Part shown: positions 42,221-52,353 of the stretch, one piece after another | Layout of the letters: every line of letters begins with the position of its first letter | Numbering within the stretch: the first letter of the stretch is position 1 | DNA from: Mesostigma viride | Taxonomy: Eukaryota; Streptophyta; Mesostigmatophyceae; Mesostigmatales; Mesostigmataceae | DNA length: 64,000 nucleotides | Direction: 5' to 3' | Assembly: GCA_009746045.1 (NCBI GenBank) | Contig: RPFO01000213.1 | Span: 2,072,325 to 2,136,324 of the forward strand | Position numbers and translations under genes: made by a program | The notes under the pieces: generated by a model | Database searches by the model: none | Seen by the model: only the letters and a program-made list of their open reading frames with translations | What the model was told of the DNA's origin: nothing

Positions 42221-44029
42221 TATCCGAGCTTTTGCTCACCTTATCTGCGTTATAGCGGGACTACGGAAGTCTGGGGTGCGGCCGAATAGAATTCGCCGCG
42301 TAAGACTAGGAGGAGGAGGTGCGCCGGCTGTGACCGGTAGTGGTTCGTTCCGCCTGTGTGCGGTCTACCGCCTGCGCGCGGTAGAAAGACTTAGAAAATC
42401 TGTACGAATTTGTGAAAACGAACCTTTAATAGCAGTGGCACAAGTGACGGGGGATGGTAGGGGCAGACCTGGCGCAGCGCCAGCGCCAGCGCCGGTACCG
42501 CTGCAATTTCGGTACCAACGCCAGTGCCAGCGCCGCGCCAGCCTGACGGCCCTTGTGGACTAGCATTTAGGCAGACGAGGCAATGGCAGCAAAGCCTCTT
42601 TTGGTCCGCAATTTGCTGGCATATGCTGCCAACGTGACTAATTCGCTATGGCGATTATTAGACGGGCTAACGGCCTTGCCGCTGCGGCGGGAGGGCTGGA
42701 AATTTAATCAGTAATGTTAGCCGCGCGCAAGGAGAGCGGCGGCTCGAAATTTGGCCCTCTATCGGCCCAGATTGGAGAAGTGGGGTGCATCTAGGTCCGC
42801 GGGGCCGCGAGATGGGAAAATAACATAAAATAATGCACTACGATTTCGTAGACTGAGTGACGTATGAGATAGCGGCCTTCCTGAAGGGATGGAAGCGCAG
42901 GAAATTGAGGCGTCAATTGGCCTGCGGGGCAACCTGCCCAGTCGCCATGGTTAGAAATCCTCAAGTCCGGACCGGAGTCGGGGGGGACGATACCCCCCCA
43001 ACTTCGCCTTTCCAATGCACGCTCTGCATACCACGTGGGAGGGAACGAGATGCTCGACCCCGCTGGGGACCTTGCCGCCTTGCCATGAGATGTGACGGGG
43101 GTAGCGGCAGCATAGGCGGGGGACGAGCTGGCATGAGAGGGGGGCGCCCTACTAACCGACGGCGACATTGCAGCGGTATCACCGGAATTGACAACAAACC
43201 GACGTGGCGGATGTGAAACGACGTTCCGGATTTGCTGACGAAGTCGGCCAGGAAGGGAAGGTGGGGAATAGGCATAAGTCCACTTTTGTGGCAGCCACCC
43301 AAAGACCCCCTTTAGCACTTGTTAGGAGCCCTACAGTGCATGTTGGCTCTATTAAGCTGTACTTATTTGTAAAAAACTATTGTTGTCTGGTGCAACCCAA
43401 GCGTCAGTAGGTTAGCGTTAGAAGTGGATTATCCGAGCTTTTGCTCACCTTATCTGCGTTATAGCGGGACTACGGAAGTCTGGGGTGCGGCCGAATAGAA
43501 TTTGCCGCGTAAGACTAGGAGGAGGAGGTGCGCCGGCTGTGACCGGTAGTGGTTCGTTCCGCCTGTGTGCGGTCTACCGCCTGCGCGCGGTAGAAAGACT
43601 TAGAAAATCTGTACGAATTTGTGAAAACGAACCTTTAATAGCAGTGGCACAAGTGACGGGGGATGGTAGGGGCAGACCTGGCGCAGCGCCAGCGCCAGCG
43701 CCGGTACCGCTGCAATTTCGGTACCAACGCCAGTGCCAGCGCCGCGCCAGCCTGACGGCCCTTGTGGACTAGCATTTAGGCAGACGAGGCAATGGCAGCA
43801 AAGCCTCTTTTGGTCCCCCACCCACCCACCCTGAACTTGTTATACCAGTTGTCCAAAAGAGGCCAGGGGAATAGGCATAAGTCCACTTTTGTGGCAGCCA
43901 CCCAAAGACCCCCTTTAGCACTTGTTAGGAGCCCTACAGTGCATGTTGGCTCTATTAAGCTGTACTTATTTGTAAAAAACTATTGTTGTCTGGTGCAACC
44001 CAAGCGTCAGTAGGTTAGCGTTAGAAGTG
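42221..44029 (+). mobile_element. YR-b: non-autonomous YR element with split direct repeats
   Basis: A1 42221-42607 (387 bp), internal 42608-43262, B1 43263-43426 (164 bp), A2 43430-43816 (387 bp), C-rich junction at 43815-43831, B2 43866-44029 (164 bp). The trinucleotide is TAT at the left edge but GAT between B1 and A2 and at the right edge; the empty site at 37576-37578 is TAT. A begins TATCCGAGCTTTTGCTC with a short inverted repeat. TGTAA occurs in B. No coding sequence is recognised in the internal part. Confidence 0.87.
43815..43831 (-). repeat. G-quadruplex motif at A2/B2 junction of YR-b
   Basis: Five C followed by ACCCACCCACCC on plus, at the end of A2. It is followed by 34 bp of element-specific sequence before B2. 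Confidence 0.85.
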
Positions 44030-45653
44030 GATGTACATGTGTGTTCATCCTTGTCCTTGCGTGCATGGTGTATGTACATGTGGGTGCAGGCGCCCCTTGC
44101 GTGCGCGGTGGATGTACATGTGCGGGCAGTTGCCCCTTGCGTGCGCGGTGTATGTACATGTGAGTGCAGCCGCCCCTTGCGTGCGCGGTGTATGTACGTG
44201 TGTGTGCAGCCGCCCCGTACGTGGTTGCGCGGTGGATGTACATGTGAGTGCAGCCGTCCCTTCCGTGCATGGTGTATGTCCGTGTGTGTGCAGTTGCCCC
44301 TTGCGTGCGCAGTGTATGTACGTGTGTGTGCATGCCGGCCCTTGCGTGCATGGTGTATGTACGTGTGTGTGCAGCCGGCCCTTGCGTGCATGGTGTGTGT
44401 AGATGTGTGTTCATCCTTGTCCTTGCGTGCATGGTGTATGTACATGTGGGTGCAGCCGCCCCTTGCGTGCGCGGTGGATGTACATGTGCGGGCAGTTGCC
44501 CCTTGCGTGCGCGGTGTATGTACGTGTGTGTGCAGCCGGCCCTTGCGTGCGCGGTGTGTGTACATGTGTGTGCAGTTGCCCCTTGCGTGCGCGGTGTATG
44601 TACGTGTGTGTGCAGCCGCCCCTTGCGTGCATGGTGTGTGTACATGTGAGTGCAGCCGCCCCTTGCGTGCGCGGTGTATGTACGTGTGTGTGCAGTTGCC
44701 CCTTGCGTGCGCAGTGTATGTCCAGGTGTGGGCAGTTGCCCCTTGCGTGCGCGGTGTATGTACGTGTGTGTGCAGCCGCCCCATGCGTGCGCGGTGTAGG
44801 TACGTGTGTGTGCAGCCGCCCCAAGCGTGCATGGTGGGTGTACATGTGAGTGCAGCCGCCCCTTGCGTGCGCGGTGTGTGTACGTGTGTGTGCAGCCGCC
44901 CCTTGCGTGCGCGGTGTAGGTACGTGTGTGTGCAGCCGCCCCAAGCGTGCATGGTGTGTGTACGTGTGTGCAGCCGCCCCTTGCGTGCGCGGTGTATGCC
45001 AGTGTGTGTGCATGCCGGCCCTTGCGTGCATGGTGTGTGTAAGTGTGTGTGCAGCAGCCCCTTGCGTGCGCGGTGTAGGTACGTATGTGTGCAGCCGCCC
45101 CTGGCGTGCATGGTGTATGTATGTGTGTGTGCAGCCGCCCCTTGCGTGCGCGGTGGATGTACGTGTGTGTGCAGCCACCCCTTGCATGCGCGGTGTATGT
45201 ACATGTGAGTGCCGTCGCCCCAAGCGTGCATTGTGTGTGTAAGTGTGTGTGCAGCAGCCCCTTGCGTGCGCGGTGTATGTACGTGTGTGTGCAGCCGCCC
45301 CTTGCGTGCGCGGTGTAGGTACGTGTGTGTGCAGCCGCCCCAAGCGTGCATGGTGTGTGTACGTGTGTGCAGCCGTTCCTTGCGTGCGCAGTGTATGCCA
45401 GTGTGTGTGCAGCCGCCCCATGCGTGCATGGTGAGTGTAAGTGTGTGTGCAGCAGCCCCTTGCGTGCGCAGTGTATGTACATGTGAGTGCAGCCGCCCCA
45501 AGCGTGCGCGGTGTGTGTACATGTGTGTGCAGTTGCCCCTTGCGTGCGCGGTGGATGTACGTGTGTGTGCATGCCGGCAATTGCGTGCATGGTGTGTGTA
45601 CGTGTGTGTGCAGCCGCCCCTTGCGTGCGCGGTGTGTGTACGTGTGTGTGCAC
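44030..45653 (+). repeat. 40-bp minisatellite, block 3
   Basis: Near copy of 37577-39198 and continuous with block 4 once YR-d is removed. Confidence 0.92.
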
Positions 45654-45839
45654 TTTGTGAGCTAATGCTCGTATTATCTTGTGCTACATGGTGCATTAGG
45701 GTCAGGGTACTCGCCGCTAGCTTCTAGAAAGAATTTGTAAAAATATATTTCTGGCACAGGTCACCCCCCCCCCCCCTTGCTAGGGAGGTTTTCCTATAAA
45801 GGGAGAGGGGGATGGCGGTGAGCCTACCCGTTTTTCTTG
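45654..45839 (+). repeat. YR-d left terminal repeat
   Basis: 186 bp, matches 50748-50933. It contains TGTAA, a run of about 13 C near 45764, and the inverted repeat GAGCTAATGCTC near its start. Confidence 0.9.
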
Positions 45840-45901
45840 ACTCGAAACTCGTGAAGCATTATACGCCTAGCTAATAACGGCGTCAATCAGACAACTTACC
45901 A

Positions 45902-46989
45902 ATGGCAGAGGAGGTCTTTCAGGATGCACTGGCAGACGCAGGGGTGAGACCACCGGAAGCGGAGTGGCTAAACCGAATGCGGGTTGTCCCTATGGATGGC
46001 TCGCTAAAGGACATTGCCCTCAGGGCGAGGGCCTTGTTGGGGGGCGGCCCACGCTGGCTGGATCGCATCCTGGCCCTACCAGACGGTCGTCGGCTCGACA
46101 ACCTCGAGAAGTACTTGAGGCGACGTGGTTTTTACGTCGAGCCCCTCCCCAGGGAGACGATGCAGTCCGCCATCGCTGCCATGCTGCGGGATGCGCTGCA
46201 GGACCCGGGCGAGGAGGAAAATTACGAGGAGGAGGAGGAGCCCCGGCACGAAGTCCGGGAGGAGTCAGGGAACAATCGACGCGTGAGCTCCGGGGTGGGG
46301 CTACGCGTCGACCAGTTTTTGGCGGGTGGGGAAGCGGGAAAATCTGGCGACAGGGCGGGCCGCCAGCCTCCCCAGACGGCGCGTTCAACCCAGCGCGGCC
46401 GGCAGCAGGCAGGGGAGGATGGCGACGCTCTAGCTTTAGCAATGGGCCGCTTGGTTATGAGCGGCCTGCTGACCAGCGAGCAAGCCATAGCTGCGCAAGG
46501 GGGTCGACAGACCTGCACGCCGGGCGTGGAGCTGCCCACCCACGCCACCTCGGTGAACGTGGAGTGCGGAGCGCGGCAGCCCCTGCTGCCGAGTGCTCTG
46601 CGGTCTGCGGAGTCGGTGGCGGGGGGAGCATCAGGGGATGGCTGCTGGCCACCAAGCCGACCTGGACGGGTCAGGGGGCCGAGGTGCGCAAGCTCCTGGC
46701 CCACCAGATCGCCTTCACGCTGGATACTCTGAACACGGAGTTAGGCTGGCTGCCGCGGGGAATGGGGGACGATGCCATCAAGCACATGGCAGCCCCCGAG
46801 TACCTGATGAAAATTCTGACGGCGATCACGCTGGCCGATACCATGCAAGGGTTCAAGGGGGCAGCATTAGCGATGCTCCCCTTGCAGGAGGATGCGAACC
46901 TGCTGTGGCATCCGGCAGTGCAGAGCGCTATGAAGGCAGCCGAGCTCTCCAACCGCCTAGAGAAGGGCAAGGGGCCGAAGAAGGAGTAG
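45902..46989 (+). pseudogene. YR-d ORF1 (Gag-like), one frame change
   Basis: Starts at ATG 45902 (MAEEVFQDALADAG). A helical N-terminal half (LNRMRVVPMDGSLKDIAL, LDNLEKYLRRRGFYVEPL) is followed by an acidic run (EEENYEEEEE) and a Gln/Arg linker. Near the six-G run at about 46619-46626 the coding signal moves to the frame ending at 46989, whose C-terminal part (LLAHQIAFTLDTLNTELGW to SNRLEKGKGPKKE) is helical with a Lys-rich end. There is no zinc knuckle. By position it is the Gag-like first ORF of a DIRS/PAT-type element. Confidence 0.6.
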
Positions 46990-46991
46990 GG

Positions 46992-48086
46992 GAGACTTTG
47001 CCGAATTTGAATCTGGGGAGGCGCACTCTAGTGGGCACGCTAGGGCTTTCCCAGAATCTGCCGCGGAATCGGCAGATTTTGTCGAATTTGGATCTGGGGA
47101 GGCGCACTCTAGTGGGCACGCTAGGGCTTTCCCAGATTCTGCAGAATCAGCCCGGGGAATTTGGCCCCGCCCCCTCTGCTGGGGATCGTGTGAATCAATT
47201 CTCGAAATATTCTGGTGTGGGGCGTGGCACGGCTGGGCGCACTCTGACGGGCACGTCAGGGCCTGGTCGGGATTCGGTGGTGGAATCTGGAAGCCCCCCA
47301 CAGCCAGTGGCTCCACTTGGCGTGCCGGTGCGGCCTGTTTGGCCGCTGGGCGCCAGGGGCGAATCTGGGGTAACTACCAATCGACAACATGCCTTGCTTC
47401 CGTTGCCTCTACCAGTTGACTTGGCAAAGCGCCGGTGGGGCGCGCTGGGGTCTGCCCGGCGCCGACAGCGGGCGGCCTTGACCCTTCGGGGTCAGGACGC
47501 CGCCTGTGCGGCGGTGGGGGCCTTAAACTGGTGTGGGGGCGGGGGCCGACACCCGCTAAACCTGCCGGCCCGGGCGACGGGGCCGGTCCAGGAGGCGGCT
47601 CTACAAGAGATCTTCAAAACTTGCCGGGCCTATTGCCGCCAGCAGCCTGTTGTAGCGGCAGCTGGCCCGGCCCCAGTCAGGGATGACTACAACACAAGTG
47701 GACCTTTCACAACAATTCAGGCGGACAAGGTCGCGTTCCCCGCGCCGGGGGAGGGGGGCACCGTGGACGTGCTGGGGCTCTTGCCGCCCTCGGTGGCGGC
47801 CGTGTATGCCAGCGAGGAGACGCTGGTGCGACTGTTGACACCCGGCGAGCGGCGGGTGCGGTTCCGGGCCACCCGGGGGTGCGCCCCTGCGGAGTACATC
47901 AAGCTGTTGCTGCGCGCGTTGGAGGCCGGGGTTGTCGGGGGGTTTTATGAGCAGGCGCCCCCAGCAGTAAATGGGGTGGCGGGGCGCAAGAAGCCGGACG
48001 GCTCGATGCGACTCATCGTGGACAACCGGCCTGGCAACTGGCTCCTGGTAGACCCCCCGCGGCCCTTCTCCCCCACCTTGGGGTGA
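46992..48086 (+). pseudogene. YR-d Pol N-terminal part, up to RT start
   Basis: Open frame after ORF1 with no clear start codon. It includes two 81-bp-offset tandem repeats (47002-47054 and 47083-47135) that encode the repeated LGRRTLVGTLGLSQ. Further on lies a DIRS-type RT N-terminus: FYEQAPPAV, GRKKPDGSMRLIVDNRPGN. The frame stops at 48086 just where RT should continue; the frame starting at 48083 picks it up (VIAELWVRAG). This is a one-base shift near GGGG at 48079-48083. Confidence 0.65.
47002..47135 (+). repeat. 81-bp tandem repeat in YR-d
   Basis: CGAATTTG(A/G)ATCTGGGGAGG at 47002 and 47083, with a third, diverged partial copy near 47228. Confidence 0.75.
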
Positions 48087-49897
48087 TAGCCGAGCTGTGG
48101 GTGCGGGCTGGCTGCCCGGTGTTCGGGGGCACTTCCGACCTCGAGGGCTACTACAACCGCCTGCGGCTCCCCGACTGGCTGCGCAAGTACTGCGCTTGGC
48201 CGGCTGTGGACTCCCGGGACGTCGGGCTGCCCGGGCCCGCCCGGCGGGTATGGCCGTGGATGCGCTGCTGGCCCATGGGTAACAAGCACGCCGTGGTGGT
48301 CGCCCAGGTGATCCACATGGCGGTGCTGTACCGCTCTGGGGCTTTGGATCCCCGTCGGGGCGTCAGCATTAACATGGCCCAGCTCCTGCTGGTGGTGGAC
48401 AAGGGACCCCTGGGCCAGACGGTGCGCCTCCGGTGGGAGGAGGACCCGGCCAACCCCTTGGCCCCCGCCGCCATCTTCGACCCGCCGCACGACGAGGAGG
48501 GCCTCCATGCCATCACCATCGACGATCTGCACGTCTCCCACTGTGCAACGGCGACGGGTGTCAACCAGCAGCTGGCGCGGGCCGCGGCAGCCTATGCAGC
48601 AGCGGGGCTGCCGCAGAAGGCGAGTAAGGTGGTGCCGGCCAGCCCCGACCAGCGGGACGTGGTGGCCTTGGGTGTCGTGCACCGGCGCGACGGAAGCATC
48701 GTCCCGACCGCGGAGCGGCTGGCTGGGGTCGTTGCCGCCACCCAGGCCGTCTTGCGGCGCGGGTTCACCTACCAGCGGGAACTCGAGTCCCTCGTCGGCA
48801 AGTGGGTGTGGATCCAGCTGCTGTGCCGGCCGCTGCTCTCCCTCTGGGGGGAGACGTACCGCTTGCTGCGCGTCATGCGGGCAGACCCGTGGGACTGGTA
48901 CGCGCGGCGCCGCCGCTGGCAGTTGTGGCAAAGCGTGCGGGAGGAGCTCACGGCGGCTGTCGCCACGGCGCCCTTCCTACGGGCGCCGCGGGCAGCCCCC
49001 CTCGCGGGCCGGGTGGTGGTGACAGACGCCAGCACGGAGGGGGCCGGGATCGTGTACGCCGACCTACCGGCTGCACAGGTGCAGTCCTTGGCCCAGCGCC
49101 GGGAGGCTCGGGGGTGGGCCACGGTGGCGCTGGGGGCCTCGGATACGCCTTGGACCGTTGAGCGGCTGACGGAGGCGGACTACCAGGTGATCGCCACCGC
49201 GCCGTGGCGGACGGCGGTGTCCTACCGCTGGGGCAACCCGCGGGAGCACATCAACATCAAGGAGGCGCGCGTGGCTGCCCAGGGTCTGGAATGGTCGTGT
49301 CGCTCCCTGGCCGTCCGCGGGACGCGCGTTGTGCGGATGGTGGACTCCAGCGCGGTCCTCGGCTGCATGGTCAAGGGCCGGTCGTCTTCTTACCGGCTCA
49401 ACCAAGTGGCCCGGCGCGTAGCGGCCCTGTCCTTGGCGGCGGACACCCGGTCTCATTGGGTGTATGTGCGTACCTCGAGTAACCCTGCGGATGGACCCAG
49501 CCGAGCGCGCAGTGCCCCGGTGGCGGGTGGCTGGCGCCGGGACCTCACCTCCGACGGCGACGTGGAGGCCAATCCGGGGCCGCGGCTGCGCAACGCCCGT
49601 CACCGGCTCTTGGAGGGCACGGTCAACCCCCGTTCCACCCTGCCCCGCTACCACCGCGCCGTGTCGGTCTTTCTGGCGTGGCTTCCACCCGGGGAGCACG
49701 ACCCCACCGAGGCCGAGGCACTGTTCTGCGAGTGGGTCTCGGCGGTGTACGAGAGTGGAGGGGGCAGGGGGCGGACTCTTTGTCAGCAGGCGAAGCAGGG
49801 GCTCCGCTTGTACCAGCCCTCGGTGGTCGACTCGTGGCAGATGGCTGACCGCATGCTGCGCGGCTGGGGTCGGCTGGTCCCCTGCCAGAGTCCCCCC
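48083..49897 (+). CDS. pol: YR-d Pol: RT, RNase H, 2A-like motif, recombinase N-domain
   Basis: RT motifs include DLEGYYNRLRLPDWLRKY and ITIDDLHVS, where the YxDD box reads TIDD. RNase H follows with VVVTDASTEGAG, INIKEARVA, RMVDSSAVLG and the DIRS-typical NPADGPSR. About 20 residues later comes DGDVEANPGP (49552-49581), a perfect match to the 2A consensus D-V/I-E-x-N-P-G-P. After it, PRYHRAVSVFLAWL and LCQQAKQGLRLY look like the core-binding domain of a tyrosine recombinase. The recombinase catalytic domain continues in another frame after the seven-C run at about 49891-49897. The open frame runs on to 50605, but beyond this point it is out-of-frame sequence. Confidence 0.82.
49552..49581 (+). 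other. 2A-like ribosome-skipping motif DGDVEANPGP
   Basis: Encoded in frame with RT-RNase H and lying between RNase H and the recombinase. Skipping between the last Gly and Pro would release RT-RNase H and start the recombinase with Pro. The upstream residues (WRRDLTSDG) end in DG, acceptable for 2A peptides. Confidence 0.75.
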
Positions 49898-50508
49898 CGG
49901 TCCCGTGGCGACTGTGCTACCTCGCGGCTGTCCTGCTACTCTCCCGCCATCAGACCGCCATGGCTGCGCTGGTGCTGGTGGCTTTCCAGCAGTATCTGCG
50001 CATCAGCGAGGCTTTGGGCCTGCACGTTGGGGACGTGGCGTTCCCAGGGGACCCCCGTCTGGGGCCGGCGCGTGGTCAGGGGGCACTCCTGCTCCGGGAC
50101 CCCAAGACAGCCCAAGGTGGTACCCAGCATGTCCTCGTGGAGGACCCTCTCTCGTTGGGCCTCTTGTCCGCGCTGTGCCGCGGCCGGGCACCGGGGGCGC
50201 TGGTCTTCGGCGGGCTCACGTATGCGCAGGCGCGGTCCCAGTGGGTCAGTGTCTGGACCCAGCTCCAGCTCCCGGGCAAGTTCACGCTGCACTCGCTGCG
50301 GCATGGTGGGGCCACCCACGACGCCTTGCGCAACATCCCGACGGCGGACATCCAGCGGCGCGGCCGTTGGCGCGCGGCTGACTCGGTGCAGCGCTACGTG
50401 GGACTCCACAGGGCCCTGCTGCTGGACCTCCCCCCGCGCCTCTGGGCCCTGGCGCATTCCTGGGACCCGGCGCACTGGCGCGCCCACTTCCGGGGCCATC
50501 TACTGTGA
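49898..50508 (+). pseudogene. YR-d tyrosine recombinase catalytic domain
   Basis: Read in the frame that includes PPVPWRLCYLAAVLLL, before the Met at 49960. Catalytic residues can be placed: Arg in QQYLRISEALGLHVGD, Lys in LLRDPKTAQ, H-x-x-R in LHSLRHGGATHDALRN, Trp in RRGRWRAADS and the nucleophile Tyr in VQRYVGLH. These give the R-K-H-R-H/W-Y set of the family, so the domain itself is intact. It is separated from its N-terminal domain by one frame change at C7. A missing C would explain it, as would -1 slippage. It would cut and rejoin DNA at the 3-bp overlap seen at the element ends. Confidence 0.82.
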
Positions 50509-50747
50509 CCCGACCCGCACCCACTGCGGGCGCCTGTGTTGTGAGCCTACTTGTGTCTACTACGGCCTGAGGGGCCAGAATGGAGATGTGGGACGGGCAG
50601 TTTAGGTGTTTATACTGCCGTCCCAAATTTTGTGTGTTATCCCGCTTAGAGTCTAGACCTAGCGCTGGTGTGTTATTTCACTAATTTGTAATAAACATGA
50701 GGTGTCTGGCGTGTAACCCGAAACCAATCACTATGAAAACACTGGAT
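50509..50747 (+). other. YR-d 3' non-coding part
   Basis: Contains TTGTAATAAAC near 50687-50697 (TGTAA-type poly(A) signal). It ends AACACTG-GAT directly before the right terminal repeat. Confidence 0.6.
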
Positions 50748-50933
50748 TTTGTGAGCTAATGCTCGTATTATCTTGTGCTACATGGTGCATTAGGGTCAGG
50801 GTACTCGCCGCTAGCTTCTAGAAAGAATTTGTAAAAATATATTTCTGGCACAGGTCACCCCCCCCCCCCCTTGCTAGGGAGGTTTTCCTATAAAGGGAGA
50901 GGGGGATGGCGGTGAGCCTACCCGTTTTTCTTG
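50748..50933 (+). repeat. YR-d right terminal repeat
   Basis: Identical to 45654-45839 and followed directly by CAC and minisatellite. Confidence 0.9.
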
Positions 50934-51807
50934 CACTCGCCCCTTGCGTGCGCGGTGGATGTACATGTGTGTGCAGCTGCCCCAAGCGTGCATGGTGTAT
51001 GTACGTGTGTGTGCAGCCGCCCCTTGCGTGCGCGGTGTATGTACGTGTGTGTGCAGCCGTCCCTTGCGTGCGCGGTGTGTGTACGTGTGTGTGCAGCCGC
51101 CCCATGCGTGCATGGTGAGTGTAAGTGTGTGTGCAGCCGGCCCTTGCGTGCGCAGTGTATGTACGTGTGTGTGCATGCCGGCCCTTGCGTGCATGGTGTA
51201 TGTACGTGTGTGTGCAGCCGCCCCTTGCGTGCATGGTGTGTGTACATGTGAGTGCAGCCGCCCCTTGCGTGCGCGGTGTATGTACGTGTTAATGCAGCCG
51301 GCCCTTGCGTGCGCAGTGTATGTCCAGGTGTGGGCAGTTGCCCCTTGCGTGCGCGGTGTATGTACGTGTGTGTGCAGCCGCCCCTTGCGTGCATGGTGTG
51401 TGTACATGTGTGTGCAGTTGCCCCTTGCGTGCGCGGTGTGTGTACGTGTGTGTGCAGCCGCCCCTTGCGTGCGCGGTGTAGGTACGTGTGTGTGCAGCCG
51501 CCCCAAGCGTGCATGGTGTGTGTACGTGTGTGCAGCCGCCCCTTGCGTGCGCGGTGTATGCCAGTGTGTGTGCATGCCGGCCCTTGCGTGCATGGTGTGT
51601 GTAAGTGTGTGTGCAGCAGCCCCTTGCGTGCGCGGTGTAGGTACGTATGTGTGCAGCCGCCCCTGGCGTGCATGGTGTATGTATGTGTGTGTGCAGCCGC
51701 CCCTTGCGTGCGCGGTGGATGTACGTGTGTGTGCAGCCACCCCTTGCATGCGCGGTGTATGTACATGTGAGTGCCGTCGCCCCAAGCGTGCATTGTGTGT
51801 GTAAGTG
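50934..51807 (+). repeat. 40-bp minisatellite, block 4
   Basis: Continues block 3. Interrupted at 51807 by the palindromic element. Confidence 0.92.
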
Positions 51808-52353
51808 TAGTTACGTTAAATAGTGCCGGAACCTTTTGCCGCCTGAGGCAAATCGGGCCGGAACACTATTTTGCCCGGAATAACCACTTCCGAGCACCCA
51901 AGTTAATTCGGCCGAATTAACTTGGGTGCTCGGAAGTGGTTATTCCGGGCAAAATAGTGTTCCGGCCCGATTTGCCTCAGGCGGCAAAAGGTTCCGGCAC
52001 TATTTAACGTAACTAAAACCTGTGCAACTTGGAGGTCAGGGGTTCGAATCCTCACTGAGGCAGCTCCGGCGCATTTAGTGGTGCGTGCTCAGCGGCCTAG
52101 GCGGATGTCTCGGGCTCTTCGTCCCCCCTCCACGAGGCCAGGTTTTAGTTACGTTAAATAGTGCCGGAACCTTTTGCCGCCTGAGGCAAATCGGGCCGGA
52201 ACACTATTTTGCCCGGAATAACCACTTCCGAGCACCCAAGTTAATTCGGCCGAATTAACTTGGGTGCTCGGAAGTGGTTATTCCGGGCAAAATAGTGTTC
52301 CGGCCCGATTTGCCTCAGGCGGCAAAAGGTTCCGGCACTATTTAACGTAACTA
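51808..52353. mobile_element. Doubly palindromic foldback element
   Basis: Two identical 208-bp perfect palindromes (51808-52015 and 52146-52353) flank a 130-bp centre. Each palindrome starts TAGTTACGTTAAATAGTGCC and ends with its complement; the axes are at about 51911.5 and 52249.5. The centre begins AAAACCTG and ends CAGGTTTT. The minisatellite on both sides shares GTG, fitting a 3-bp target duplication against the uninterrupted copy near 45240. No ORF is plausible. It is a non-autonomous inverted-repeat element, perhaps two full-palindrome MITEs around captured DNA; the superfamily is not assignable. Confidence 0.88.
52028..52066 (+). other. tRNA 3'-half-like segment
   Basis: GAGGTCAGGGGTTCGAATCC matches the variable-loop/T-arm layout of a tRNA (B box GGTTCGAATCC). 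The bases GCCTCAG in the palindrome arm upstream could pair with CTGAGGC downstream, but no D-arm or anticodon arm is seen, so it is not a functional tRNA. Confidence 0.4.

Larger units (their letters stand above)
45654..50933 (+). mobile_element. YR-d: coding tyrosine-recombinase retrotransposon
   Basis: 5.28 kb with identical 186-bp direct repeats at 45654-45839 and 50748-50933. CAC flanks both ends and is the empty-site trinucleotide at 39196-39198. GAT precedes the second repeat (50745-50747). It encodes Gag, RT-RNase H and a tyrosine recombinase, as in DIRS/PAT-type elements, which integrate circular DNA without an integrase. Unlike YR-a, -b and -c it shows simple terminal repeats rather than split ones. 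Its start (TTTGTGAGCTAATGCTCG) resembles YR-a, so it may be the helper for that one. At least three frame changes make this copy doubtful as active. Confidence 0.88.

Noticed and set aside
47945-48931. 328-aa minus-strand ORF in YR-d
   Set aside because: Antisense shadow of the RT domain in GC-rich sequence, with no family features.
52028-52066. Functional tRNA gene
   Set aside because: Only the 3' half is tRNA-like; D-arm and anticodon arm are missing.
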